Source: Streptomyces typhae (GTDB lineage Bacteria; Actinomycetota; Actinomycetes; Streptomycetales; Streptomycetaceae). From it: a stretch of 64,000 nucleotides of DNA. Of this stretch, positions 33,088 to 44,125 are shown piece after piece (positions within the stretch are counted from its first letter, which is position 1; each line of letters opens with the position of its first letter). The notes under the pieces were generated by a model. The model saw only the letters and a list, made by a program, of their open reading frames with translations. It was not told the origin of the DNA and did no database searches. Where the stretch lies: positions 558,001-622,000 of the forward strand of contig NZ_WPNZ01000001.1 of NCBI RefSeq assembly GCF_009755605.1, given 5' to 3'. A program made the translations under genes and the position numbers.

Positions 33088-35616
33088 TCACTTCTTGGGC
33101 TCGAAGGTCCGGGTGAAGGTCTGCCACGCGTCGCGGCGCTGGTCGCTGCCCCAGTCTTCCGCTTTCGCGGTGTACATCATTCCGTAGCCCAGGCCGCCGT
33201 TCACTACGAAGCCGCGGTCCACCGACCGGTACTTGGTGCCGCCGTCCACGTAGGTGAACTCCCAGTCCGCCGTGTTCCAGCCGCGGAAGCCGACCTTCTC
33301 TATGCGGATGCGGTCGTACTGCGCGCGGCGCATGGCCGACTCCTGGTTCTTCCAGTCCGCCACCGGGTTGCTCTTGGGCGTCGTCGTCCAGCCGATCAGC
33401 AGCTTCTGGTCGTCCGGTCCGGTGAAGCGGGCACCCGCGCCGTCGGTCGAACGGAACTTCCAGCCCTTCGGAAGCCCGATCGAGAAGCCCTGGGCGTGCT
33501 TGTACGTCTCCTCGGCGCCGTCACCCGAGCCGTTGCCGCCGCCGATGGCCGAACCCTGACCGGAGTCGTCCTTGCCGGAACCGTCCTTGCCGGAGTCCTC
33601 CTTGCCCGAGCCGTCCTTGCCGGAGTCCGCGCCGGAGCCGTCCTCCTTCTCCTTGCCCTGGCCGCCCTGGTCGTCCTTGCCCTTGTCGTCGCCGGAGCCC
33701 GAGCCGGAGTCCTTGTCCTTGCCCTCGCCGCCCGCGGTGGCGCCGCTGGACGAGGACGCGTCGCCGCCCTTGTCGCTCTTCCCGCCGCTCCCGCTGTCGT
33801 CGCCGCTGAGGGCGAAGGCGAGGACCGTGCCGAGGACGGCGAGCGCGACGACCACCGCGATGATCACCAGCGTGCGCCGGGGCACCACGTCCGTGAGCGG
33901 CGCCCGCACGGGCGGCTTGGGCGGGCCGACGGGCTGCGCCGGAACCCGGGCACCACCGTGCGCACCCGCACCGGTGCTCGCGGAGTTCACACCGACCCCA
34001 CCCGGCCGCGCGGCCCCCGCACCGGCCGCCCCGGCACCCGAGGCCGAGCCGAAACCCGCACCCGAGCCCGAGCCGGAACCGGAACCCGCACCGGTGCCCG
34101 AACCCGGAGCCGAGCCCACACCCGAGCCGACCCCCAGGGCCGCGCCCGCACCCGCACCTGTACCGGCACCCGTCCGGGCACCAGCACCAGCACCAGCACC
34201 AGCACCAGCACCAGCACCACGATCGCCGCCGCGCTCCCCCGCACCGGCCGCGCGGTCGCCCACGCCGACCGCCCCGGAAGCAGCAGCCGCCCCGGAGCCC
34301 ACGGCCCCGGACCCCGTCCCCCCGGACCCGCTCGCCGCACCGGCCCCCGCGGGCGAGGCACCCGGCGCCGAACCACCGCTCCCAGCACCGCCCGCCGCGC
34401 CACCACCGGCAGCACCGGCACCACCGCCACCACTGGAACCACCGGAACCACCGGAACCGGCCCCACCGACAGCACCCGCCGTGCCCGCGGCGCCAGCGCC
34501 CGCGGTCCCAGCGCCCGCGCCACGAGCCGTCGCCGCAGCCGCCTTCTTGCGGACCGAGCGGAACGCGCCCTTCAGCCGTTCCGCGGCCTCCTCGCCCTTA
34601 CGGCTGCCGGTGGATCCCGCCGGATCTCCCGGACCTGCCGCGCCCGCCGAACCCGCGGAGCCCTGCCGGCGCCCCTTCGGCGTCTGCGGCGGAATCGGCG
34701 GCAGGGGCACGACCTTCGTCGCGTCCATCGGCTCGTCCTGCGGCTTGGGCTCGGGGGCGTCGGGCACGTTGATGACGTCCTGGAGCATCGCCCGCGCGCT
34801 CGCGTCGTCGAGCCGCTGCTCGGGGTCCTTGGCGAGCAGGCCGTAGATGACCTTCTCCAGCAACGGCCCCGCGTTCCGGGGCGGTTCGACCGCCTCGGTC
34901 ATCACGGCGGTGAGGGTCGCGATGGCCGAGCCCTTGTCGTACGGGGGCGCGCCCTCCACGGCCGCGTAGATCAGACCGCCGAGCGACCACATGTCGGCGG
35001 CGGGGCCCGGCTTGTGGCCGCGCGCACGCTCCGGCGAGATGTACGAGGGGGCGCCGACGAGCATGCCCGTCGACGTGATGGACGGGTCGCCCTCGACCTG
35101 CGCGATGCCGAAGTCCGTGAGGACGACGCGGCCGTCCTCGGCGATGAGCACGTTGGACGGCTTCACGTCGCGGTGCAGGATGCCCTCGCGGTGCGCCGAG
35201 CGCAGCACGTCGAGCACGGCGAGGCCGACCTCGGCGGCCCGCCGCGGCGTCAGGAGCCCGTCCTCGCGGACGGCTTCGGCGAGGGACTTGCCCTCGACGA
35301 GCTCCATCACGATCCAGGGGCGGTCGTCCTCGTCGACCACGTCGTAGACCGTCACGGCGCTGGTGTTGCGGATCCGGGCGATCGCCTTGGCCTCGCGCAG
35401 CGTGCGCGTGATGAGGCGCCGCTTCTCGTCCTCGTCGATGCTGGACGGGAAGCGCAGCTCCTTCACCGCGACCGTGCGGCCGAGCGTCTCGTCCTTGGCC
35501 CGCCAGACGGTGCCCATGCCGCCACGGCCGAGCACGTCACCGAGCCGGTACCGCCCCGCGAGGAGACGTGCGCTCTGATCCTGACGGGCCTCGCCCGCCT
35601 GCTCCGCCTCCGACAT
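33088..35616 (-). CDS. Membrane Ser/Thr protein kinase, cluster member 5
   Basis: 842 residues. Active kinase domain (about 20-285: LGRGGMGTVW, VAVKELR, HRDVKPSN, DFGIAQV, SPERA). A Gly/Ala/Ser-rich linker (about 370-560) precedes a membrane helix (about 578-600). Outside, a Lys/Asp/Gly/Ser-rich stalk (about 605-695) carries an ectodomain starting FSIGLPKGWKFRSTDG. ATG 35616 is preferred over the frame start at 35628, with GAGGGG upstream. It is the first gene of the five in transcription order, and the active site is intact, so it could be the main kinase partner of the pseudokinase next to it. Confidence 0.95.
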   Translation of the reverse strand: MSEAEQAGEARQDQSARLLAGRYRLGDVLGRGGMGTVWRAKDETLGRTVAVKELRFPSSIDEDEKRRLITRTLREAKAIARIRNTSAVTVYDVVDEDDRPWIVMELVEGKSLAEAVREDGLLTPRRAAEVGLAVLDVLRSAHREGILHRDVKPSNVLIAEDGRVVLTDFGIAQVEGDPSITSTGMLVGAPSYISPERARGHKPGPAADMWSLGGLIYAAVEGAPPYDKGSAIATLTAVMTEAVEPPRNAGPLLEKVIYGLLAKDPEQRLDDASARAMLQDVINVPDAPEPKPQDEPMDATKVVPLPPIPPQTPKGRRQGSAGSAGAAGPGDPAGSTGSRKGEEAAERLKGAFRSVRKKAAAATARGAGAGTAGAGAAGTAGAVGGAGSGGSGGSSGGGGAGAAGGGAAGGAGSGGSAPGASPAGAGAASGSGGTGSGAVGSGAAAASGAVGVGDRAAGAGERGGDRGAGAGAGAGAGAGARTGAGTGAGAGAALGVGSGVGSAPGSGTGAGSGSGSGSGAGFGSASGAGAAGAGAARPGGVGVNSASTGAGAHGGARVPAQPVGPPKPPVRAPLTDVVPRRTLVIIAVVVALAVLGTVLAFALSGDDSGSGGKSDKGGDASSSSGATAGGEGKDKDSGSGSGDDKGKDDQGGQGKEKEDGSGADSGKDGSGKEDSGKDGSGKDDSGQGSAIGGGNGSGDGAEETYKHAQGFSIGLPKGWKFRSTDGAGARFTGPDDQKLLIGWTTTPKSNPVADWKNQESAMRRAQYDRIRIEKVGFRGWNTADWEFTYVDGGTKYRSVDRGFVVNGGLGYGMMYTAKAEDWGSDQRRDAWQTFTRTFEPKK

Positions 35617-35949
35617 GCGTCCCCTCAACTACCCGCACAACCCGCCCTGACAGAGCCTTCATTGTCCCTCACCCCGGGACCGGTCAATGCCGCGGGTCCG
35701 CCGTCCCACATCATGGACATGAAGGACCGCCCCGCCCCTCCACACCACCTCAAACCACCCTGGCCATAACCCCCTTGACCGCCCTCCTCGGGTCAAACCA
35801 CCCAGAACCCCTGACCACTCCTTGACTGCTTGCTGACAACCTTCCTACTTGTTGACAGGCGCAACCCGGGCGTGTCACCCGGCCTCGGGGCCCGCGGGCC
35901 GTGCCCCGCGGGCTCCACGGGTCACGGGTCCCACGGGTCGCGCCAGGGG
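35617..35949. other. Intergenic, promoter region of the kinase cluster
   Basis: 333 bp between kinase 5 and the glpD stop. It has several TTGAC-like hexamers on both strands (for example 35823-35827) and short CACGGGTC repeats near 35915-35945. No gene is visible and no promoter could be fixed. Confidence 0.4.
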
Positions 35950-37656
35950 TCACAGCGGCACGATGTCCGGCGCCCCGAGCCGCGCCGCGTCCGCCGTCAG
36001 GTCGTCGGGCTGGCGCTGCGATTCGCGCTCGGCCTCCACCCGCTTCTCGTAGTGCTGCACCTCCCGCTCGATCTGGTCCTTGTCCCAGCCGAGCACCGGG
36101 GCCATCAGGTCCGCGCACTCCCGGGCGCTGCGGGTGCCGCGGTCGAAGGTCTCGATGGAGATGCGCGTGCGGCGCGTGAGCACGTCGTCCAGGTGGCGGG
36201 CGCCCTCGTGGGACGCGGCGTAGACGACTTCGGCGCGCAGATAGTCGTCGGCGCCGCCGAGCGGACTGCCCAGGGACGGGTCGGCGGCGACCAGTTCGAG
36301 CACTTCCTCCGCCAGTGCCCCGTACCGGTTCAGGAGGTGTTCCACGCGGACCACGTGCAGTCCCGTGCGGGCGGCGATGCCTGCGCGGGCGTTCCACAGC
36401 GCGCGGTACCCCTCGGCGCCGACGAGCGGGATGTCCTCCGTGACGCACTCCGCGACACGCTGGTCCAGGCCGTGCACCGCCTCGTCCACGGCGTCCTTGG
36501 CCATCACCCGGTACGTCGTGTACTTGCCGCCCGCGACGACGACCAGGCCCGGCGCGGGGTGGGCGACCGTGTGCTCGCGCGACAGCTTGCTGGTGGCTTC
36601 CGACTCGCCGGCGAGGAGGGGCCGCAGGCCCGCGTACACACCCTGGACGTCGTCGCGGGAGAGCGGGACCGCGAGCACCGAGTTCACATGCTCCAGGAGA
36701 TAGTCGATGTCGGCGCTGGAGGCCGCCGGGTGGGCCTTGTCCAGGTCCCAGTCGGTGTCCGTGGTCCCGATGATCCAGTGCCTGCCCCAGGGGATGACGA
36801 AGAGGACGCTCTTCTCCGTGCGCAGGATCAGGCCCGTGGAGGAGTTGATGCGGTCCTTGGGGACCACCAGGTGGATGCCCTTGGACGCGCGGACGTGGAA
36901 CTGGCCGCGCTCGCCGACCATCGCCTGGGTGTCGTCGGTCCACACGCCGGTGGCGTTCACGACCTGCTTCGCGCGGACCTCGTACTCCCCGCCGGCCTCG
37001 ACGTCCTGCACGCGGGCGCCGACGACGCGCTCGCCCTCGCGCAGGAACCCCGTGACCCGGGCGCGGTTGGCGGCCTTCGCCCCATAGGCCGCGGCGGTGC
37101 GCACCAGGGTGGCCACATAGCGGGCGTCGTCCATCTGCGCGTCGTAGTACTGGAGGGCGCCGACGAGGGCGTCCTTCTTCAGACAAGGGGCCACGCGCTG
37201 GGCGTGACGCCGGGTCAGGTGGCGGTGGCCCGGCAGGCCTCGGCCGTGGCCACGGGCCATCGACATGGCGTCGTACAGGGCGACGCCCGAGCCCGCGTAC
37301 AACCGCTCCCAGCCCTTGTGCTGGAGCGGATACAGGAACGGGACGGGCTTCACCAGATGGGGTGCGAGCCGTTCGAGCAGCAGGCCGCGCTCCTTGAGGG
37401 CCTCGCGGACCAGGGCGAAGTCCAGCATCTCCAGATAGCGCAGGCCGCCGTGGATCAGCTTGCTCGACCGGCTCGACGTGCCCGACGCCCAGTCTCTCGC
37501 CTCCACCAGGCCCGTGCTCAGGCCGCGGGTGACCGCGTCGAGGGCCGTGCCCGCTCCGACCACGCCCGCGCCCACGACGAGGACGTCCAGCTCGCGCTCG
37601 GCCATGCCCGCCAGTGCCTCGGCGCGCTCCGCCGGGCCAAGAGTCGCTGTCCTCAC
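35950..37656 (-). CDS. glpD: Aerobic glycerol-3-phosphate dehydrogenase
   Basis: 568 residues; FAD enzyme oxidising sn-glycerol-3-phosphate to dihydroxyacetone phosphate and feeding electrons to the quinone pool. FAD-binding VVVGAGVVGAGTALDAVTRGL in outline near residue 25, GlpD signature GTSSRSSKLIHGGLRYLE about 60-75, the second motif NATGVWTDD, a DAO-type C-terminal half (GLVVVAGGKYTTYRVMAKDAVD) and the GlpD C-terminal domain. GTG 37656 follows GGGAGG. It is a single gene, not linked to glpF/glpK here. Confidence 0.96.
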   Translation of the reverse strand: MRTATLGPAERAEALAGMAERELDVLVVGAGVVGAGTALDAVTRGLSTGLVEARDWASGTSSRSSKLIHGGLRYLEMLDFALVREALKERGLLLERLAPHLVKPVPFLYPLQHKGWERLYAGSGVALYDAMSMARGHGRGLPGHRHLTRRHAQRVAPCLKKDALVGALQYYDAQMDDARYVATLVRTAAAYGAKAANRARVTGFLREGERVVGARVQDVEAGGEYEVRAKQVVNATGVWTDDTQAMVGERGQFHVRASKGIHLVVPKDRINSSTGLILRTEKSVLFVIPWGRHWIIGTTDTDWDLDKAHPAASSADIDYLLEHVNSVLAVPLSRDDVQGVYAGLRPLLAGESEATSKLSREHTVAHPAPGLVVVAGGKYTTYRVMAKDAVDEAVHGLDQRVAECVTEDIPLVGAEGYRALWNARAGIAARTGLHVVRVEHLLNRYGALAEEVLELVAADPSLGSPLGGADDYLRAEVVYAASHEGARHLDDVLTRRTRISIETFDRGTRSARECADLMAPVLGWDKDQIEREVQHYEKRVEAERESQRQPDDLTADAARLGAPDIVPL

Positions 37657-37879
37657 CGCTGCCTCCCGTGCTGTTCGGGTGTGGTCGCGCTCACATCATG
37701 CCCAGATTCGCGCCAGGTCCGCCGGACGAGGGCGCCGCCTGTGGAAAACCCGGAAAGCCCCGGCGCCAGTACAGGCCCAGGAGCCGCCAACACTCCGACG
37801 CTTCGGGCAGGCCAATCCCGCAAATCGGTCATATTTACTCCTAGTCTGACATTGCGGTCGCCCGTTCTGTCCACAGGAC

Positions 37880-37908
37880 TTGCGCGATCGACCCGCTTTG
37901 GCTATATC
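37880..37908 (+). promoter_or_regulatory. Putative promoter of the nucleotide-sugar dehydrogenase homologue
   Basis: TTGCGC (37880-37885), 17-bp spacer, TATATC (37903-37908), a fair match to vegetative sigma consensus, about 33 bp upstream of the ATG at 37941. Confidence 0.5.
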
Positions 37909-37940
37909 CGCTCGGCTTTTGGGAAGGACGGCTCACCGCC

Positions 37941-39194
37941 ATGCCAGCTGACCTCGCCGTCATCGGCCTCGGCCACCTCGGCCTCCCCCTCGCCCAGGCC
38001 GCCGCCGCGGGCGGCGTCGCCACCGTCGGCTACGACCCCGGCCGCGCCCGCGACCTGGCCTGCGGTCGCCTCCCCGGCGACGGCACCGAAGGGACGCTCA
38101 CCGCCGCCGACGTCCGCCGGATGCTCGCGGGAGGCTTCCGGCCGACCACCGACCCCGCCGAGCTCGGCCGCGTCCGCACCGCCGTCATCTGCGCGCCCAC
38201 GCCCCCGGCCGCGGACGGGTCCCTCGACCTCGGCCAGGTCGCCGAGGCCGCCCGCGCTCTCGCCGGGCGCCTGCGCCCGCACACCACGGTCATCCTGGAG
38301 TCACCCGCGTACCCGGGAACCACGGAGGAATTCCTGCGCCCCCTCCTCGAAGAGGGCTCGGGCCTGCGCGCCGGACGCGACTTCCACCTCGCCTACTCCC
38401 CCGGCCGCATCGACCCGGGCAACCGCACCCACGGCTACGCGGGCACCCCGAAGGTCATCGGCGGCCTCACCCCCGCCTGCACGGAGTCCGCGGCCGCCTT
38501 CTACGGCCGCCTCACCGACAAGGTCGTCCGCGCGCGCGGGCCGCGGGAGGCCGAGACCGTGCACCTCCTGGAGACCAACTACCGGCACGTGAACATGGCC
38601 CTGGTCAACGAGATGGCCGTGCTCTGCCACGACCTCGGCATCGACCTGTGGGACGTCATCCGCTGCGCCGAGACCAAGCCGTTCGGCTTCCAGGCGTTCC
38701 GGCCAGGACCCGGCGTCGGCGGCCACGGAGTCCCCCTCGACGTGCCGGGACCCGCGCGCGGCACCCGCCCGCTGCGCATGGTCGAACTCGCCCAGCAGGT
38801 CAACGACCGCATGCCCGGCTATGTGATCCAGCGCGCCGCGACCCTGCTCAACGAACACGGCAAGTCCGCGCGCGGCGCCCGCGTCCTGCTCCTCGGCGTC
38901 ACCTACAAGCCGGACGTCGCCGACCAGGCGGGCGCCCCCGCCCAGGAGATCGCCGTCCGCCTCCGGGAGCTGGGCGCGGCCGTCAGCTACCACGACCCGT
39001 ACGTAGGCCACTGGAACGTTCTCGGCCATCCCGTGCCCCGCGCGGACACCCTCTACGAAGCGGCCGCCGACGCCGATCTGACGATCCTGCTCCAGCACCA
39101 CCGCACCTACGATCTCCAGGGCCTGGCCGTGAAGGCCCAGCTCCTGCTCGACACCAGAGGAGCCACCCCGGCGGGCGCCGCACACCGTCTGTGA
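37941..39194 (+). CDS. UDP-glucose/GDP-mannose dehydrogenase family protein lacking catalytic residues
   Basis: 417 residues with all three family domains: N-terminal Rossmann (LAVIGLGHLGLPLAQAAAAGG), central dimerisation helix (ETVHLLETNYRHVNMALVNEMA) and C-terminal Rossmann (GARVLLLGVTYKPDV, SYHDPYV). The active-site motif normally GGHCIPxDP reads GGHGVPLDV: the nucleophile Cys is Gly263 (codon 38727-38729). The catalytic Lys expected in the AE..KL.EN helix is His here, and the segment after the missing Cys is shortened. It is unlikely to carry out the two-step oxidation to a uronic acid. It could have another activity, a structural role, or be a decaying gene, although the frame is intact with typical codon usage. 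Confidence 0.85.
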   Translation: MPADLAVIGLGHLGLPLAQAAAAGGVATVGYDPGRARDLACGRLPGDGTEGTLTAADVRRMLAGGFRPTTDPAELGRVRTAVICAPTPPAADGSLDLGQVAEAARALAGRLRPHTTVILESPAYPGTTEEFLRPLLEEGSGLRAGRDFHLAYSPGRIDPGNRTHGYAGTPKVIGGLTPACTESAAAFYGRLTDKVVRARGPREAETVHLLETNYRHVNMALVNEMAVLCHDLGIDLWDVIRCAETKPFGFQAFRPGPGVGGHGVPLDVPGPARGTRPLRMVELAQQVNDRMPGYVIQRAATLLNEHGKSARGARVLLLGVTYKPDVADQAGAPAQEIAVRLRELGAAVSYHDPYVGHWNVLGHPVPRADTLYEAAADADLTILLQHHRTYDLQGLAVKAQLLLDTRGATPAGAAHRL

Positions 39195-39278
39195 AGCCTC
39201 CTCCCCATCCCCTGGGGCCCCTGGCACACGGGTGCTACCGTGCCGATCCAGTCACGCACCGCACACCAGTGCGCCCGC

Positions 39279-39306
39279 GTATCAGGTATCAGGCATCAGA
39301 TATCAG
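39279..39306 (+). repeat. Four 7-bp repeats just before the ribosome site
   Basis: GTATCAG, GTATCAG, GCATCAG, ATATCAG in tandem, directly followed by GGGGGAATCCAC and the ATG of the next gene. Confidence 0.8.
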
Positions 39307-39317
39307 GGGGAATCCAC

Positions 39318-39941
39318 ATGACGCAGCCCACGCCTCCAGGCCAGGGCGGCCAGCCCTACGGTCAGCCGCAGCAGCCGTACGGACAGCAGCCCTACGGCGG
39401 CCAGCAGCAGCCCTACGGCGGCCAGCCCGGTTACGGCTACCCGCAGCAGCCGCAGCAGCCTTACGGCCAGCAGCCCTACGCGCCGTTCCCGCAGCAGCCG
39501 CAGCCGGGCGGCTTCCCGCCCCCACCGGCGCCCGCCGCCCGCAACAACATCGGCCTCGGCGTGGCCGTCGCCCTGGTGGCCGCCCTGGTCGCCGCGGGCA
39601 TCTACGGAGCGATCATCGGCGCCACCGAGCACGAGATCGGCTGGGCCGCGGTCGGTGTCGGCTTCGTCGTGGGCCTGGCGGCGGGCAAGACGGGCGGCCC
39701 CAACCCTGCGCTCGGAGCCCTCAGCGCGGTGTTCTCGCTGGGCGCGGTCTACCTCGGCCAGCTCATCGGTGCGGCGATGGTCATCGCCGACAAGACCGGC
39801 ATGGCGTTCTCGGACATCTTCTTCGACCACTTCGACGCGCTCCAGGAGGCCTGGTCCAACGACGCCGACGCGATGACCTTCGTGTTCTTCGCGATAGCCG
39901 CCATCGCGGCGTTCGGCGGCGCGAAGCGGGCCGCGCAGTAG
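39318..39941 (+). CDS. Membrane protein with Gln/Pro/Tyr-rich N-terminus
   Basis: 207 residues. Residues 1-70 consist of QQPYG/GQPYG-type repeats without charge, probably disordered and cytoplasmic or surface-facing. Four hydrophobic segments follow (GLGVAVALVAALVAAGIYGAIIG, WAAVGVGFVVGLAAG, ALGALSAVFSLGAVYLGQLIGAAMVIA and MTFVFFAIAAIAAFGG). No catalytic motif. Such proteins with Tyr/Gln/Pro tails are widespread in actinobacteria and unassigned. ATG 39318 has a GGGGGA ribosome site; a strong terminator follows. Confidence 0.85.
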   Translation: MTQPTPPGQGGQPYGQPQQPYGQQPYGGQQQPYGGQPGYGYPQQPQQPYGQQPYAPFPQQPQPGGFPPPPAPAARNNIGLGVAVALVAALVAAGIYGAIIGATEHEIGWAAVGVGFVVGLAAGKTGGPNPALGALSAVFSLGAVYLGQLIGAAMVIADKTGMAFSDIFFDHFDALQEAWSNDADAMTFVFFAIAAIAAFGGAKRAAQ

Positions 39942-39974
39942 CGCGCCACGCGCAGGAACGCACCACGACGCACG

Positions 39975-40009
39975 GGAGCCCGGGCCGCCTGTCAGGCGGC
40001 CCGGGCTCC
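39975..40009. terminator. Bidirectional terminator
   Basis: Perfect 15-bp stem GGAGCCCGGGCCGCC (39975-39989) with 39995-40009 and a 5-nt loop TGTCA, between the Q/P/Y membrane gene and convergent guaB3. Confidence 0.9.
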
Positions 40010-40033
40010 TCGCTGTTCGGTGTCCCGGAGGGA

Positions 40034-41158
40034 TCAGCGGCTGTGCTGCGAGTCCGCGACCGTGACCTCGACGCGCTGGAACTCCTTGAGCTCGCTGTAG
40101 CCCGTCGTCGCCATGGCCCGGCGCAGCGCGCCGAAGAAGTTCATGGAACCGTCGGGGATGTGTGAGGGTCCGGTGAGGATCTCCTCGGTGGTGCCGACCG
40201 TGCCGAGGTCGACCTTCATGCCGCGCGGCACGTCCTCGTGGACGGCCTCCATGCCCCAGTGGTGGCCCTTGCCGGGCGCGTCGGTGGCGCGCGCGAGCGG
40301 GGAGCCCATCATCACGGCGTCCGCGCCGCAGGCCACGGCCTTGGGCAGGTCGCCGGACCAGCCGACGCCGCCGTCGGCGATGACGTGGACGTAGCGGCCG
40401 CCGGACTCGTCCATGTAGTCGCGGCGGGCGGCGGCGACGTCGGCCACGGCCGTCGCCATCGGCACCTGGATGCCGAGGACGTTGCGCGTGGTGTGCGCGG
40501 CGCCACCGCCGAAGCCGACGAGGACACCGGCCGCGCCGGTGCGCATCAGGTGCAGCGCCGCCGTGTACGTGGCGCAGCCGCCGACGATCACCGGGACGTC
40601 GAGTTCGTAGATGAACTGCTTCAGGTTCAGCGGCTCCGCGGCACCGGAGACGTGCTCGGCCGAGACCGTCGTACCGCGGATCACGAAGATGTCCACGCCC
40701 GCGTCCACGACGGCCTTGGAGAACTGCGCGGTGCGCTGCGGCGACAGGGCGGCGGCGGTGACGACGCCGGAGTCGCGCACCTCCTTGATGCGCTGGCCGA
40801 TGAGCTCCTCGCGGATGGGCGCGGAGTAGATCTCCTGGAGGCGGCGCGTGGCCGACTCGGAGGGCAGCCCGGCGATCTCGTCGAGCAGCGGCTGCGGGTC
40901 GTCGTGGCGCGTCCACAGGCCTTCGAGGTTCAGCACGCCGAGGCCGCCGAGCTCACCGATGCGGATGGCCGTCGCGGGCGAGACCACGGAGTCCATGGGG
41001 GCGGCGAGGAAGGGCAGCTCGAAGCGGTAGGCGTCGATCTGCCAGGCGATCGAGACCTCCTTCGGGTCCCGGGTGCGCCGGCTCGGTACGACGGCGATGT
41101 CGTCGAAGGCGTACGCCCGGCGGCCGCGCTTGCCGCGCCCGATCTCGATCTCAGTCAC
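40034..41158 (-). CDS. guaB3: GuaB3 family IMP dehydrogenase-related protein
   Basis: 374 residues. The TIM barrel of IMPDH/GMPR is present (FDDIAVVPSRRT at the start, APMDSVVSP, a GGxxT-like VGGCATYTAALHLM, and VIADGGVGWSGDLPKAVACGADAVMMGS) but there are no CBS domains. The loop that holds the nucleophile Cys in IMPDH (GSICTT) reads GGGAAHTT, so the Cys is absent. GuaB3 of cyanobacteria has been reported as a GMP reductase; the actinobacterial enzyme's reaction is unsettled. It follows guaB on the same strand, 211 bp apart, with a large terminator in the gap. Confidence 0.93.
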   Translation of the reverse strand: MTEIEIGRGKRGRRAYAFDDIAVVPSRRTRDPKEVSIAWQIDAYRFELPFLAAPMDSVVSPATAIRIGELGGLGVLNLEGLWTRHDDPQPLLDEIAGLPSESATRRLQEIYSAPIREELIGQRIKEVRDSGVVTAAALSPQRTAQFSKAVVDAGVDIFVIRGTTVSAEHVSGAAEPLNLKQFIYELDVPVIVGGCATYTAALHLMRTGAAGVLVGFGGGAAHTTRNVLGIQVPMATAVADVAAARRDYMDESGGRYVHVIADGGVGWSGDLPKAVACGADAVMMGSPLARATDAPGKGHHWGMEAVHEDVPRGMKVDLGTVGTTEEILTGPSHIPDGSMNFFGALRRAMATTGYSELKEFQRVEVTVADSQHSR

Positions 41159-41187
41159 GTGTGTGGCCCTTCAGCTTTCTTCCGCAC

Positions 41188-41275
41188 TCACTCGGCCCGT
41201 CTCGGGCACTCACTCGCTCCGTCGTCGGGCACTGCGTCGGCCCGCCGTACGGCACTCGGTCTGCCCGTCCAGTAT
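41188..41275. repeat. Degenerate repeats upstream of guaB3
   Basis: About three units of 25-28 bp built on CGGGCACTC.CTCG..CCGTC lie between the guaB terminator and guaB3. Confidence 0.5.
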
Positions 41276-41286
41276 CACCGACACAC

Positions 41287-41330
41287 GCGCGTGGGGGCGG
41301 CCCCGGGAATCCCGGGCCGCCCCCACGCGC
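41287..41330. terminator. Very strong terminator between guaB and guaB3
   Basis: Perfect 16-bp outer stem GCGCGTGGGGGCGGCC (41287-41302) with 41315-41330, and an inner CGGG/CCCG with loop AAT. It should largely uncouple guaB3 from guaB transcription. Confidence 0.9.
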
Positions 41331-41369
41331 ACGTGCGTCACACGTTCACGGGCCTCGAAACGGCTGGGG

Positions 41370-43333
<1,964 letters not shown>

Positions 43334-43999
43334 TTACTGCTCGGCCAGCGCCCGCAGGCGGCTCAGAGCGCGATGCTGAGCGACCCGCACCGCCCCGGGC
43401 GACATCCCGAGCATCTGCCCGGTCTCCTCGGCCGTGAGGCCGACAGCCACCCGCAGCAGCAGCAGCTCCCGCTGGTTCTCCGGCAGATTGGCCAGAAGCT
43501 TCTTGGCCCATTCGGCGTCGCTGCTGAGCAGCGCCCGCTCCTCGGGCCCGAGCGAGTCGTCGGGCCGCTCGGGCATCTCGTCCGAGGGCACGGCGGTCGA
43601 CCCGGGATGGCGCATCGCGGCCCGCTGGAGATCGGCGACCTTGTGCGCGGCGATCGCGAAGACGAAGGCTTCGAAGGGCCGCCCGGTGTCCCGATAGCGC
43701 GGCAGCGCGAGCAGCACCGCGACGCAGACTTCCTGCGCGAGGTCCTCCACGAAGTGCCGTGCGTCACCGGGAAGTCGGGACAGGCGGGTGCGGCAGTACC
43801 GCAGCGCGAGCGGGTGGACGTGGGCCAACAGGTCGTGCGTGGCCTGCTCGTCCCCCTCCACGGCGCGTAGGACGAGGGCACCGATCACCGTCGTCTTGTC
43901 ATCGCGCATCGGTCCATGGTGCCTTGGCGCCGACTGATCCGTGGCACCGCGTCCGTAGTTGTGCACCGAAGCGTTATGAGCGGGTGCGCCGGAACTCAT
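43334..43999 (-). CDS. ECF sigma factor (SigD/ShbA-like)
   Basis: 221 residues. Region 2 (about 60-130: [52 protein letters not shown] in outline) and region 4 (about 165-220: [47 protein letters not shown]) are both clear. By position (next to guaB and a WhiB gene) it matches M. tuberculosis sigD. Streptomyces ShbA, which drives hrdB, belongs to this type; that equation is from memory. ATG 43999 is favoured because GGGAGG precedes it at 9 nt; ATG 43909 (MRDDKTT) would give a 191-residue form. No anti-sigma gene is adjacent. Confidence 0.9.
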   Translation of the reverse strand: MSSGAPAHNASVHNYGRGATDQSAPRHHGPMRDDKTTVIGALVLRAVEGDEQATHDLLAHVHPLALRYCRTRLSRLPGDARHFVEDLAQEVCVAVLLALPRYRDTGRPFEAFVFAIAAHKVADLQRAAMRHPGSTAVPSDEMPERPDDSLGPEERALLSSDAEWAKKLLANLPENQRELLLLRVAVGLTAEETGQMLGMSPGAVRVAQHRALSRLRALAEQ

Positions 44000-44125
44000 C
44001 TCCCGCACCCTCCCCTCCCGCTCGGCCGACTCGTCCCCAAGGAACTCCACACCTCAAGGATGCGGCATCGGCGGCGAAGCGCCACAAGCCGCTCCTCAGG
44101 AGGGCTCCGGCGGAACTCCATGGCC

